In this document: positions 18,566-27,647 of the stretch, one piece after another | Layout: each line of letters opens with the position of its first letter | Position numbering within the stretch: position 1 is the first letter of the stretch | Origin: Anatilimnocola aggregata | GTDB lineage: Bacteria > Planctomycetota > Planctomycetia > Pirellulales > Pirellulaceae | Reading direction: 5' to 3' | NCBI RefSeq assembly: GCF_007747655.1 | Contig: NZ_CP036274.1 | Coordinates: forward strand, 6,758,001 to 6,822,000 | Length of the DNA stretch: 64,000 bases | Notes under the pieces: generated by a model | The model's database searches: none | The model's input: the letters and a program-made list of their open reading frames with translations, nothing else | What the model was told of the DNA's origin: nothing | Translations under genes and position numbers: made by a program

Positions 18566-20005
18566 TCAGGGCGCGGGGTCGGGTTGAATTGGTTCGAAGA
18601 TGACAAGTTCTTCGTCGCGAGCGGTCGGTTGAATCAGCCCCAATTGCACCAGGCGGCGGATCAGGCGGGCTCGATGAACACCCAGCAACTCGGCAGCCTT
18701 GGTTTTGTTGCCACTCGATTTCTTCAAGGCCCGCTGTAGCAGTTCTTTCTCAACTTCGGCTAGAAAGTCGTCGAGCTTGATATTTGGCTCCGCCACAGGC
18801 TGATGCAGGAGCGACTCCCGGCCATGATGCAATCGCTCCGGCAAGTCGGCAGCGGTGATGAGCGGCGCGACTGCTCGCTCGCAAGCCTCGCGCACGGTTT
18901 CTGCCAACTCTTCGACATTGCCCGGCCACCCGAACAACGTGAGGAGTTCAATCGCGTCATTCGCAAACCCGCTGTGCTGAGTTTCGCCGCGGCTGTTGTA
19001 TTGCTCCAAGAAGTGCTGCGCTAGCAGTGGCACATCGTCTAAACGTTTAGCGAGCGCAGGAACGGTGAGCGTAAAGGTGCTGAGAGCGAATGCCAGATCG
19101 AGACGGAATTTGCCGCGCGCGGCCAACTTGTGCAACGAGCGGGTCGCTGTCGAAATGGTCTGCAATTCAACCCCGGGGAGCAACAAAAAGCCGGCCAACT
19201 CCTGCTGGGCATCCGCGCGCAATTGATCGACATCGGTGAGTAAGAGTGCTGGCGGCCGACGATATTGCTGACCTTCCCGTTGTTTCAGGAAGCGCGTTAG
19301 TGTCAGCTGCATCAGTTCCGCGTCCATCACCGGACAATCGACGGAAGCAAGCGGCCCGATCTTGCTTGCATCGCCGACATAGTGAATCGCCCGTGCCAGT
19401 TGCCGTCTGCCGCTTCCTTTAGGCCCGACCATCAATACGCGTACGTTTGCCTGCTGTGCGACTTTCACTTGCTCGCGCAACCGCTTGAGCGCGTGACTTT
19501 GACCGATAAGTGGACTGAGAAAAAGCTCGGGATCGAGTTCCCGCCGCAGCTGCAGCAACTGCAAATGACTAAGCCGCGCCGTCGGCGAAGCTTGCAAGTC
19601 GTTGCTGACTTGAGCGGCTGAAACCACGTCTCCGACGATCACTAAAACGGCGGCCGAAGGATGTTCACTGCCACTGGTTTCTGCCATTGAGTGAAAGACT
19701 GCCGAGCGAATTTGACCTTCACCGCTGGCAGTGCCGCCGAAGACTTCGCCCGATAGCGCCGGCACTTTAAAGGCCTCCGGTGGCGGCCCTAACGACAGTT
19801 CGGCCGGGGGTTGGTTCTCGCGAGGACTTGTGGCCAGGTAATTGCACACGAGGCCTTGAAGCTCGTCGGCTGTGCGTCCCAGCCATTGGCAGCAAGCCTC
19901 GTTTGCGAACTGCAAACGCCGCTCACCATCGACGAGGTAGACGGGATTTGTCGCGCGATCGAGATACTTCAACAGCAAGCGGGCTGGAGAAGCAGGGCGT
20001 GGCAT
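18566..20005 (-). CDS. PAS/AAA+/Fis-HTH regulator with degenerate ATPase
   Basis: This 479-residue protein has the order PAS-like sensor (about 10-60: PVYLVDGERRLQFANEACCQWLGR), AAA+ domain (about 165-390) and Fis-type helix-turn-helix (about 418-458: ALKKSSGNKTKAAELLGVHR). It resembles a sigma-54 activator but the ATPase is damaged. The Walker A loop reads GPKGSGRR (194-201) with Arg for the catalytic Lys. The Walker B is LLLTDVD without the DE pair, and the GAFTGA loop that contacts sigma-54 is missing. It probably binds DNA without driving open-complex formation. It lies downstream of the J-like membrane protein on the same strand (about 70 bases), so the two may be linked. Confidence 0.8.
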   Translation of the reverse strand: MPRPASPARLLLKYLDRATNPVYLVDGERRLQFANEACCQWLGRTADELQGLVCNYLATSPRENQPPAELSLGPPPEAFKVPALSGEVFGGTASGEGQIRSAVFHSMAETSGSEHPSAAVLVIVGDVVSAAQVSNDLQASPTARLSHLQLLQLRRELDPELFLSPLIGQSHALKRLREQVKVAQQANVRVLMVGPKGSGRRQLARAIHYVGDASKIGPLASVDCPVMDAELMQLTLTRFLKQREGQQYRRPPALLLTDVDQLRADAQQELAGFLLLPGVELQTISTATRSLHKLAARGKFRLDLAFALSTFTLTVPALAKRLDDVPLLAQHFLEQYNSRGETQHSGFANDAIELLTLFGWPGNVEELAETVREACERAVAPLITAADLPERLHHGRESLLHQPVAEPNIKLDDFLAEVEKELLQRALKKSSGNKTKAAELLGVHRARLIRRLVQLGLIQPTARDEELVIFEPIQPDPAP

Positions 20006-20075
20006 GGCAAGAACCGCTGAATGGAAGAGGAGAGCGAGCGACGGTGCTCACCGACCATGATAGCTGGTCAAGCCG

Positions 20076-22025
20076 TTACTTGCGTTCGGCCTTCGCTTTT
20101 TCCAACTCTTGCAGCATGACTACGAGCTTCGGAAACTCGACCACCGTCGGAAATTTCTCGCCGGCGCGGATGCCCATCTTCAAAAACTCAATGGCCAGAT
20201 ACAAATTGCTTTGCTCATTTGCCTTGCCGATGGCTGCCAAGCAATTCTTGACGAACTCGCGAGTCAGCTCGGGCGAATCATGTTTGCAGCGACCAAACAG
20301 CCGGTATTGAATATCGAGCGGGTTTTCGCCACTTATCGGCCCGATCTCTTCGCTCCATTGAACGATGCTGGCGCTATCGCCCAGTTTGGCAGCTAGTTCA
20401 CAGGCCTGCGTTAGCATCACGACCTTTAGTTCGTTTGATTCCGCTGTCTTCGCACCTTCCGCCAGTTCGTCCATTAAGGGCTTCACGTTTGCAGGTTGTT
20501 CTTCGGCCTGCAGTAGCCGCTCGCGATACTTTGCCTGGAACTTCTCGCGGGCTTCTTTTTGCGCCTGACGATCCGAAACGGGAGGTGGATTTGCTCCAGG
20601 CAAAGGACCGCTGGTCGGAGTCGCTCCACCGACGATCATGGGCGGAGTGAAGTCATCGTCACCACCGGCCGACTTGGGCAGCGAAAGGAGTTCGCGTTTG
20701 AGAAGAGGATTATTCTCGACCCCCGCATTGGCCAGGTCTTCGGCCAGCTTGCCAGCCAACCGATAACTGCCCGGATCGCTGGCAGCCTCTGCATCGACGG
20801 CCAGGAACAGGGCCATCGCAATCTTGCCTTCAATGTTGTCATTGCCGAATGCTCGATAAGCGATTGTCACAGCAATTCGCCCAGGCAACTTTTTGAGTGC
20901 CGAGGATTCTTCTTTGCCATCCAGCTTGTAGATCAGGTTGTCCCCTTCGAGCGAGACAAGTTCCACTTCGTGCTTGCGAAATTTGAAGCGTTCCCCTTTG
21001 GGAATCTTTTTCTCCGCGCCATCCCGGACTGACTGCCAAAACGAAGCTAACTGTTTGTGGAGTTCGCGGAGGTGCTCTTCTTCTGCCTGAATCTCGGCCG
21101 GATTTTCCCCGGGCTGATTGGTGTTCAGGTAGTTGGCCTGATTGATATGAAACTGGTACTTGCTTTCGTCGCGCAGCGACATCGCCTGCCGCGCAAGAAT
21201 CAGTTCCGCTTTGGGGTCAGACGTCGTTTGCGGTAGCGGTGACGTGGAATCGCTGGGGCGACTGGCGACGGTGTCGGTCTTTGGTTGGAACGGCGGCTTG
21301 GGACGGCTCACCGTCGAGCCGAGCGGGAACTTGGTATGTCCCGCCTGGGGCTTGGGCGTTGGCCGCTCGTTAGCCGACGGCTTTGGTTTGGGATGGTTCT
21401 TGGCCGTGGTCGAATCCTGTGAGTACATCAGCGCGATTACGCCGCCACCGATTACCAGCAGACACAACGCGCCGACGAGCAACAACATCGGCAGAGGCGA
21501 ACTTTGCTTGCGACCGCGGGCGACGGTGGTGGTGCGACGAAGCGCGGGCGTGGCGACAACGGGTGCCGAAGGCATCGGAATCGGGACCGGTCGAACACCA
21601 GCGGGCGGAGGAATTTGAGTATCGCCGCCGGTGCGCCAACGACCTTCCCCTTGCCGAAAACCGGCAGGCGGGGGTGGCGGCATTCCCGCTTCATCTTCCA
21701 GGACCGGCTCTAAAGCCGATTCAGAAGATAGCTTGCCGGCCGCCTGCAGGCGCTGGCGCAACTGTGCGTCGTAGGGGGCCTTCTTCGCAGGCTGAAGCAA
21801 GCAGAGCTTCGCACTTGTTAGCTCGTTGAGAATGCGCTGCGAGTGAGCCGAAAAGCGGCCCCCCTGAAATGTCCGCACGTGCGCCATTTGACGCGTTGCG
21901 GCATTTTCGATGACATCCGGATCGTCTTCGAAATGCGGAATACCTAGCAGGCGATAGTGATTCGGCGGCTGATCTTTCGGGGGAATCCCGAGCCACTTGC
22001 GATACGGATCAAACTCTTCCGACAT
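20076..22025 (-). CDS. J-like N-terminus, single-pass membrane protein
   Basis: This 649-residue protein starts with the planctomycete motif WLGIPPKDQPPNHYRLLGIP (11-30) and a helical unit ending near residue 95 (SQRILNELTSAKLCLLQPAKKAPYDAQLR). This unit resembles a J domain but lacks an obvious HPD motif. A proline-rich linker follows, then one membrane helix at 179-201 (PMLLLVGALCLLVIGGGVIALMY), then a long extracytoplasmic part with helical repeats. In related proteins this N-terminus is attached to kinases or other signalling domains. The function is unknown. The partner downstream is the degenerate AAA+ regulator. Confidence 0.75.
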   Translation of the reverse strand: MSEEFDPYRKWLGIPPKDQPPNHYRLLGIPHFEDDPDVIENAATRQMAHVRTFQGGRFSAHSQRILNELTSAKLCLLQPAKKAPYDAQLRQRLQAAGKLSSESALEPVLEDEAGMPPPPPAGFRQGEGRWRTGGDTQIPPPAGVRPVPIPMPSAPVVATPALRRTTTVARGRKQSSPLPMLLLVGALCLLVIGGGVIALMYSQDSTTAKNHPKPKPSANERPTPKPQAGHTKFPLGSTVSRPKPPFQPKTDTVASRPSDSTSPLPQTTSDPKAELILARQAMSLRDESKYQFHINQANYLNTNQPGENPAEIQAEEEHLRELHKQLASFWQSVRDGAEKKIPKGERFKFRKHEVELVSLEGDNLIYKLDGKEESSALKKLPGRIAVTIAYRAFGNDNIEGKIAMALFLAVDAEAASDPGSYRLAGKLAEDLANAGVENNPLLKRELLSLPKSAGGDDDFTPPMIVGGATPTSGPLPGANPPPVSDRQAQKEAREKFQAKYRERLLQAEEQPANVKPLMDELAEGAKTAESNELKVVMLTQACELAAKLGDSASIVQWSEEIGPISGENPLDIQYRLFGRCKHDSPELTREFVKNCLAAIGKANEQSNLYLAIEFLKMGIRAGEKFPTVVEFPKLVVMLQELEKAKAERK

Positions 22026-22433
22026 CGCTTGAGCCCTGAAAAATTAGTGTGAACGAAGAATCCCTTGCCAGCACATCGCCTGTCGGAGAGAAACAGGGGC
22101 CAGAGCATGAATTATCGTGCAAATCTCAAAAGTGACAAGGACAATGCAATTGTCACGACAGCTTACGGAAGTGATTAGCGGCTAATCTTGCGGAGTATTC
22201 CGGTGAAATGGCGACTCGCACTCGCCACCCACCCGAATGAACAATCGCCGCTTAAGCATTTCATTCCACCGTTGTATGGTCGTTAGGGCGGCGATGCGTT
22301 ACCTTCGTCCCAGCACGGCCAATGGCAACCATAAACCGAACGGGCCACTGATTAACAGGCTCCGCTAGAATTCAGACGATCTCGCACCCCTCGCTGAGCG
22401 CAACTTCGCGACATTTTTTTGGGAATATTTCTC
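22026..22433. other. Intergenic region between J-like gene and ftr
   Basis: This is about 400 bp between divergent genes, so it should hold promoters for both. GTGACAA (22132-22138) pairs with TTGTCAC (22150-22156), a possible operator. No tRNA, small gene or terminator was recognised. Confidence 0.4.
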
Positions 22434-23321
22434 GTGCAGCTGGGACCAACCCTGATCGACGACACTTTTGCCGAAGCCTTTGGCATGCGGTATTGCCGTC
22501 TGATTGTGACCGCTGCTGATGGCTACTGGCTCGATGCGGCAGTCCGCGAGTTCTCCGGATACAGTGCCTCCGTCATTGCCTGCGATGCCGAGATTGGCAT
22601 CGAGCGCCGCCTCTCGCCTGCGGAAAGTCCCGACGGTCGAGTCGGCGTTAGCCTGCTGGTGTTTGGCTTCTCGACCGATGCGCTGGCCAAAGCCATACCG
22701 AACCGCACCGGCCAATGTTTGATGACATGTCCCTCGACGGCCGTTTTCAATGGGTTGCCCCATAGCGAGACAAAAATTCCACTTGGTAAGCACTTGCGTT
22801 ACTTCGGCGATGGCTACCAAAAGGGCAAACTGATCAGCACGCGGCGCTATTGGCGCATTCCGGTGATGGACGGCGAGTTCATTGTCGAAGATGTCCTGGG
22901 CGTGGAGCGCGGCGTGGCCGGCGGCAACATCATTCTGCAAGCGCGCGAACAAAGCGTGGCCCTGGCAGCAGCCCGACGGGCGGCGGAAGCGGTACACGCC
23001 ATGCCTGGTGTCATTGCCCCATTCCCTGGCGGCGTCGCACGTTCCGGCAGCAAAGTCGGTTCTCGCTACAAAGGATTAAAAGCGTCAACCGCCGATGCCT
23101 ATTGCCCGACGCTGCGGGGGCGAGTCCTGTGCAATCTTCACCCCGAGACAAACTGCGCGTACGAAATCGTGATCGACGGCGAAACCGAATCCGCCGTGGG
23201 GCAGGCAATGGTCGCCGCCATGCAGGCCGCGGCCGGTGAGGGGATCGTCGCCATTACTGCCGGCAACTACGGGGGCAAGCTCGGGAAGTTCCATTTTCAC
23301 CTGCACAAGCTCCTAAGTTGA
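22434..23321 (+). CDS. ftr: Formylmethanofuran-H4MPT formyltransferase (Ftr/FhcD)
   Basis: Ftr moves a formyl group between methanofuran-type and tetrahydromethanopterin cofactors; in bacteria it is part of the formyltransferase/hydrolase complex that oxidises formaldehyde. The body of the protein is unmistakable: DTFAEAFGMRYCRLIVTA near the start, CPSTAVFNGLP, and YCPTLRG with FPGGVARSGSKVGSRYKG near residue 205. The start is taken as GTG at 22434 (giving a 295-residue product beginning with the family's short lead before DTFAEAF), with GGGA about 8 bases upstream. An ATG 15 bases earlier is possible. Its usual partners fhcA, fhcB and fhcC are not adjacent. Confidence 0.9.
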   Translation: MQLGPTLIDDTFAEAFGMRYCRLIVTAADGYWLDAAVREFSGYSASVIACDAEIGIERRLSPAESPDGRVGVSLLVFGFSTDALAKAIPNRTGQCLMTCPSTAVFNGLPHSETKIPLGKHLRYFGDGYQKGKLISTRRYWRIPVMDGEFIVEDVLGVERGVAGGNIILQAREQSVALAAARRAAEAVHAMPGVIAPFPGGVARSGSKVGSRYKGLKASTADAYCPTLRGRVLCNLHPETNCAYEIVIDGETESAVGQAMVAAMQAAAGEGIVAITAGNYGGKLGKFHFHLHKLLS

Positions 23322-23502
23322 GTGCGAAAGCCCGTCATTCGCTGGTAGAACACGTTTTCACCCTAAGAATTCGCAGCTGAATCGATCTTGATTCTGGAGC
23401 GGGGCGAAACCTAAGTTGGTTGGCGAAGGTTTAGTATGGGGAACGAGGTGCATTGCCAGTCCTCACTCGCCTTAACTCACTGGTCCAGAAGGAAGTTTTC
23501 GA

Positions 23503-25767
23503 ATGCCATCACTCGTTTGCCGCTCGACTGTGGGGATTTTGGCTCTGTTCTTCACACTTGGTCTGGCTCAACCGGGGCTAAAGGCTGCTGAGTCTGCTAC
23601 CCAGGCCACTAACTTCTCGCTGCAAGATTTTCGCGGCAAAGCCCATTCGCTGGCGGATGTGAAGGACCAAAAGGTCATTGTGCTGGCGTTCCTCGGTTGC
23701 GAGTGTCCGTTGGCCGGGCAATATGCACAAACGTTGCAAAAGCTGGCAACGAAGCACGCAGCTGACGGGGTGACTGTGTGGGGCATTTTTTCCAACCAAC
23801 AAGATTCACTGGCCGAAGTGGCTCAATTTGCAAAAACACTGCGGATTGAGTTTCCCCTGCTCAAGGATCCGGGCAACGTCATTGCCGATCAATTCCAAGC
23901 CACCCGCACTCCCGAAATCGTGGTGCTCGATGGCAAACATGTGGTCCGCTACCACGGTCGCATCGACGATCAATTCACCTACGGCAAGCAACGCCCCAAG
24001 GCTGAACACGACTACCTGGGGGATGCCATCACCGCGATTCTTGCGGGCCAAGAACCAAAAATCAAAACAGCCGACCCAGTGGGCTGCCTTATCGGCCGCA
24101 AACTGAAAGCCGATGAGTCCGCGCCGGTCACTTACACCGGTCACGTCGCCAAGATTTTGAACAAAAATTGCGTTCACTGTCATCGCCCAGGCGAGATCGG
24201 CCCATTCTCGATGACCAGCTACGAAGAAACCGTGGGCTGGGCGGAAATGATTGCCGAAGTTGTTGAGGATGGGCGCATGCCGCCGTGGCACGCCAATCCC
24301 GCGCACGGCAAGTTCCGCAACGATACGCGACTCTCGGCCGAGGACAAGCAAACGATCGAAGATTGGGTTTCGTACGGTGCGCCACAGGGCGATCCTAAAC
24401 TGCTTCCAGCCGCTCCCAAGTTTGTCGAAGGCTGGCAAATCGGCGAGCCCGACCTGGTCATTCACATGGCCGATAAACCGTTCAACGTGCCGGCCACCGG
24501 TGAAGTGCGCTACCAGTACTTCGTTGTGGATCCGGGCTTCACCGAAGACAAATGGGTGAAGGCCGCGGAGTGCCGGCCAGGCAATCGCGCGGTCGTGCAT
24601 CACATCATTCTCGGGCTGCAGCAAGGAAATGGTCGCGGCCGACAGGTGGGCGATGTCCATTCCGAATGGCTCACGGCCACTGCGCCCGGTGCGCGGCCAC
24701 TCGTGCTGACCGATGGTCATGCCAAGCTCATTCCAGCGGGTTCGCGCTTGGTGTTTCAAATGCACTACACGCCCAATGGCACTCCGCAAACCGATCGGAG
24801 CAGCTTGGGGCTGATCTTCATCGATCCGTCCGAGGTGAAGCACCAGGTGGGCACCGATCAGGCCACTAATCGCGGGCTCCGCATTCCGCCCGGTGATGCC
24901 AACTACCAAGTCGACGCGATTCACGCCTTCAGCCGCGATACCAACCTGCTCGCCTTTTTTCCGCACATGCACCTGCGGGGCAAAGCGTTCCGCTATACGG
25001 CCGTCTATCCCGATGGCAAAGAAGAGATTCTGCTCGATATTCCCCGTTATGACTTCGCCTGGCAAAACGCTTACGAACTTGCCGAGCCCAAGTTGATGCC
25101 ACAAGGCTCTCGCTTGCGCTGTGAAGCCACCTTCGATAACTCGACCGAGAATCTGGCCAATCCCGATCCGAAGTCGACGGTGCGCTGGGGAGATCAGACC
25201 TGGGAAGAAATGATGATCGGCTATTTCGACGCTACTCCAGCTGAAGTGAAGCCAATCAAGATCAGCATCTCGCGATTGAAAGAGTTCGAAGCACTCGCCG
25301 CGAAACAACAGGCCAAGTTAACGCCCGAACTGCGAACGCTGGCCAAAGATGCTCTTACCTCGGATGCCAAGTTGGCCGCGTTTGGCCTAGAATTGCGCAA
25401 GGTTGTGCCCCAACTCGATCGGATTTGCTGGACGACCGTCGAAGGGGACAAGCTGAACATTGCTTGTGTTGCGCAAGAAGAGGGAATTCGCAAGATCGTC
25501 GGCGGTTCGGGGCGCAAGCTGCCCGCCTCTTTCACTACCGTGGCCACCTATGCCGACAAGACAGATCCCATCGTTCACGAGAAACTGGCCGCTGCGAAAG
25601 GTGTCGACTTGCAGTTTATGGCTCGCACGTTCGGCTCCAGCGTCCACTTTCCCCGCAAGTCGGACGACGCCACCGGCTCCCTCAATTTCTGGAGCACCGA
25701 GTCGGCAGCCTTTCCGCCTGCTGCCGTTGAAGTATTGAAAGAAGCTGCCGACCTGCTGAAGAAGTAA
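23503..25767 (+). CDS. Exported redoxin, cytochrome c and copper-monooxygenase fusion
   Basis: This 754-residue protein has a Sec signal peptide ending around residue 27 (LGLAQPGLKAAES). It is followed by a thioredoxin-like redoxin domain (about 32-190, with LGCECPLAGQY at the active-site position). A haem motif CVHCH (NCVHCHRPGEIGPFSM) lies near 225. A region with the type II copper ascorbate-dependent monooxygenase pattern follows: AVVHHIILGL, FQMHYTPNG, FFPHMHLRG. Together this suggests a periplasmic redox enzyme in which the redoxin and haem could feed electrons to the copper site. Substrate unknown. It lies 26 bases before the cysteine desulfurase gene on the same strand. Confidence 0.85.
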   Translation: MPSLVCRSTVGILALFFTLGLAQPGLKAAESATQATNFSLQDFRGKAHSLADVKDQKVIVLAFLGCECPLAGQYAQTLQKLATKHAADGVTVWGIFSNQQDSLAEVAQFAKTLRIEFPLLKDPGNVIADQFQATRTPEIVVLDGKHVVRYHGRIDDQFTYGKQRPKAEHDYLGDAITAILAGQEPKIKTADPVGCLIGRKLKADESAPVTYTGHVAKILNKNCVHCHRPGEIGPFSMTSYEETVGWAEMIAEVVEDGRMPPWHANPAHGKFRNDTRLSAEDKQTIEDWVSYGAPQGDPKLLPAAPKFVEGWQIGEPDLVIHMADKPFNVPATGEVRYQYFVVDPGFTEDKWVKAAECRPGNRAVVHHIILGLQQGNGRGRQVGDVHSEWLTATAPGARPLVLTDGHAKLIPAGSRLVFQMHYTPNGTPQTDRSSLGLIFIDPSEVKHQVGTDQATNRGLRIPPGDANYQVDAIHAFSRDTNLLAFFPHMHLRGKAFRYTAVYPDGKEEILLDIPRYDFAWQNAYELAEPKLMPQGSRLRCEATFDNSTENLANPDPKSTVRWGDQTWEEMMIGYFDATPAEVKPIKISISRLKEFEALAAKQQAKLTPELRTLAKDALTSDAKLAAFGLELRKVVPQLDRICWTTVEGDKLNIACVAQEEGIRKIVGGSGRKLPASFTTVATYADKTDPIVHEKLAAAKGVDLQFMARTFGSSVHFPRKSDDATGSLNFWSTESAAFPPAAVEVLKEAADLLKK

Positions 25768-25793
25768 ATCCCTGGTCCGTGTAAACTGGAGTC

Positions 25794-26981
25794 ATGCTGC
25801 CGACACCGATTTACATGGACAATCATGCGACCACGCGCGTCGACCCCCGTGTGGTCGACGCGATGCTGCCGTACTTCACCAGCGTGTATGGCAATGCGGG
25901 GAGCACCAGCCACAGCTTCGGCTGGGAAGCGAAAGCAGCCACCGATGATGCCCGCAGTCGCATTGCCGCAGCCATCGGGGCGAGCGAGCGCGAGATTGTC
26001 TTCACCAGCGGCGCGACCGAAAGCAACAACCTGGCGATTCGCGGCGTGACCGACCGGGCTCGCCGACGCGGCAATCACATCGTCAGTGTAACGACCGAGC
26101 ACAAAGCGGTCCTCGATCCGCTGAAGAAGCTGGCTCGCAAGGGCTTTGAAATCACTTTGTTGCCGGTCGAGCAAGTCGGCAGTCCGGGTGCTGGGCGCAT
26201 CAATCTCGAAACGTTTCGGGCTGCTCTGCGTGACGACACTTGCCTCGTCAGCGTGATGTTGGCGAACAACGAGATTGGCGTCATTCAGCCCATCGAAGCG
26301 CTTGGCGCGATCTGCCGCGAGTGCGGGATTCCCTTTCATTGCGACGCGACGCAGGGGGTGGGCAAGTTGCCCGTGGATGTTGTGGCGCTGAATGTCGACC
26401 TGATGTCTTTCACAGCCCACAAGGTCTACGGACCCAAGGGAATTGGAGCCCTCTACGTCAAACGTGGTACGCGGCTGGAATCGCAAATCGATGGCGGCGG
26501 ACAAGAGAATGGCCTCCGCAGTGGCACGTTGCCGGTGGCGAGTGTCGTGGGATTTGCGTCGGCCCTCGACCTGTGTCTGGCTGAACAGCCGAATGAATCA
26601 CATCGTTTGCAGCACCTGCGCAAACGGCTTTTTCAAGCACTGCAGCGTGAACTTCCCGATGTCGTGCTGAATGGCCCCGAGTGGAACACCAGCGAAGAGA
26701 TTCGTCTTCCTGGCAACCTCAACTGCGCCTTTCCCTATGTCCAAGGGGAAGCCCTGATGATGAGCATGCGCGACGTTGCCGTTTCGAGCGGCAGCGCTTG
26801 CACCTCGGCCAATCCGGAACCAAGTCACGTGTTGCGAGCCATTGGTCAGACCGAAGACCTCACGCTGGCCAGCCTGCGGTTCGGCCTGGGTCGCTTCAAC
26901 ACCACAGAAGAAATCGATTTCGCCGCGCAGCTTGTCATCGACAACGTTCGTCGACTGCGGGCCTTGAGCAGCATGGCGTAA
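25794..26981 (+). CDS. iscS: Cysteine desulfurase, NifS/IscS family
   Basis: This pyridoxal-phosphate enzyme removes sulfur from cysteine for iron-sulfur clusters or thiolation. Key residues are visible: Lys210 in SFTAHKVYGPKG forms the Schiff base, and Cys336 in SSGSACTSANPEPSH carries the persulfide. HCDATQGVG (182-190) and TSGATESNN (71-79) are the cofactor-binding blocks. The 395-residue length and the SGSACTS loop fit class I (NifS/IscS) enzymes; the exact subfamily is not certain. It faces a zinc-ribbon/A-type-carrier-like gene across 28 bases, and no iscU or iscR follows. Confidence 0.93.
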   Translation: MLPTPIYMDNHATTRVDPRVVDAMLPYFTSVYGNAGSTSHSFGWEAKAATDDARSRIAAAIGASEREIVFTSGATESNNLAIRGVTDRARRRGNHIVSVTTEHKAVLDPLKKLARKGFEITLLPVEQVGSPGAGRINLETFRAALRDDTCLVSVMLANNEIGVIQPIEALGAICRECGIPFHCDATQGVGKLPVDVVALNVDLMSFTAHKVYGPKGIGALYVKRGTRLESQIDGGGQENGLRSGTLPVASVVGFASALDLCLAEQPNESHRLQHLRKRLFQALQRELPDVVLNGPEWNTSEEIRLPGNLNCAFPYVQGEALMMSMRDVAVSSGSACTSANPEPSHVLRAIGQTEDLTLASLRFGLGRFNTTEEIDFAAQLVIDNVRRLRALSSMA

Positions 26982-27009
26982 AGCTGCCGTCGAATCTCAA
27001 AAACACCTG

Positions 27010-27558
27010 CTAAGTCCGTACAAACTGGCCGTCTTGATAGGCGATCTTGCTTCCTTGAAGTTCCGGGGCAACCCGCCGATCCACAATGATCGGGATGCCG
27101 CACGATTGACCAATCCAATCTTGGCCATCGGCGACTGCCTCGTCGAAGGTCACCGTGACCAGGCGGGCTGATGACCGAACCGGATCGACGCGAACAACAA
27201 CATCGTGACTGAATCCTGATTTCGCATGCCGAGCTTTGATTTCTTCAACGGCCGCGGGCAACAACTCGACGACATTGCCATAGGTGCCGGACAAGGAGGT
27301 CGAATGATCGAGGCCCGCTTCAAAGGCGCTCGGCACGGCCAGCGTGTCTCCACCTAGGACGGCGACGGAGAACGCAGTCCGGCAGCTGTCACATTCAACC
27401 CGTTCGCCGATTACGCGCGAGCCAATGGGGATGAAATAGATATGCGAATAGTTCCGCGTGCGGACCAAAGTAAAGGTCTGATGTGGACCACATCGCGGAC
27501 AAGTGAATCGTCCCGAATCTTCGGGTTTCTCACGTTCGTATTGGCCCCAAATGATCAT
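27010..27558 (-). CDS. Zinc ribbon plus HesB/IscA-like domain protein
   Basis: This 182-residue protein has C20, C23, C56 and C59 (FTCPRCG and VECDSCR) forming a zinc ribbon like the zinc-ribbon 15 family. Residues about 98-180 resemble an A-type iron-sulfur carrier (HesB/IscA): EEIKARHAKSGFSHDVVVRV, then CGIPIIVDRRVAPELQGSKI, then AYQDGQFV. The three cysteines that bind the cluster in IscA are not all present, so it may have lost cluster binding. Its convergent position next to a cysteine desulfurase supports a link to iron-sulfur metabolism. The domain call is by eye and needs a profile search. Confidence 0.6.
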   Translation of the reverse strand: MIIWGQYEREKPEDSGRFTCPRCGPHQTFTLVRTRNYSHIYFIPIGSRVIGERVECDSCRTAFSVAVLGGDTLAVPSAFEAGLDHSTSLSGTYGNVVELLPAAVEEIKARHAKSGFSHDVVVRVDPVRSSARLVTVTFDEAVADGQDWIGQSCGIPIIVDRRVAPELQGSKIAYQDGQFVRT

Positions 27559-27647
27559 ACGTCTTCGCCTCGCGACACGTTACCTGCTGTACGATATGCT
27601 CACATGTTAGGTGATGTAGATGCACTTACCAAGATTTCGGATGTTCT

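Noticed and set aside
23806-25308. 500-codon open frame antisense to the redoxin/monooxygenase gene
   Set aside because: It lies wholly inside a well-supported gene with conserved motifs on the other strand; long antisense frames are common in GC-rich codon usage, and it shows no domain.
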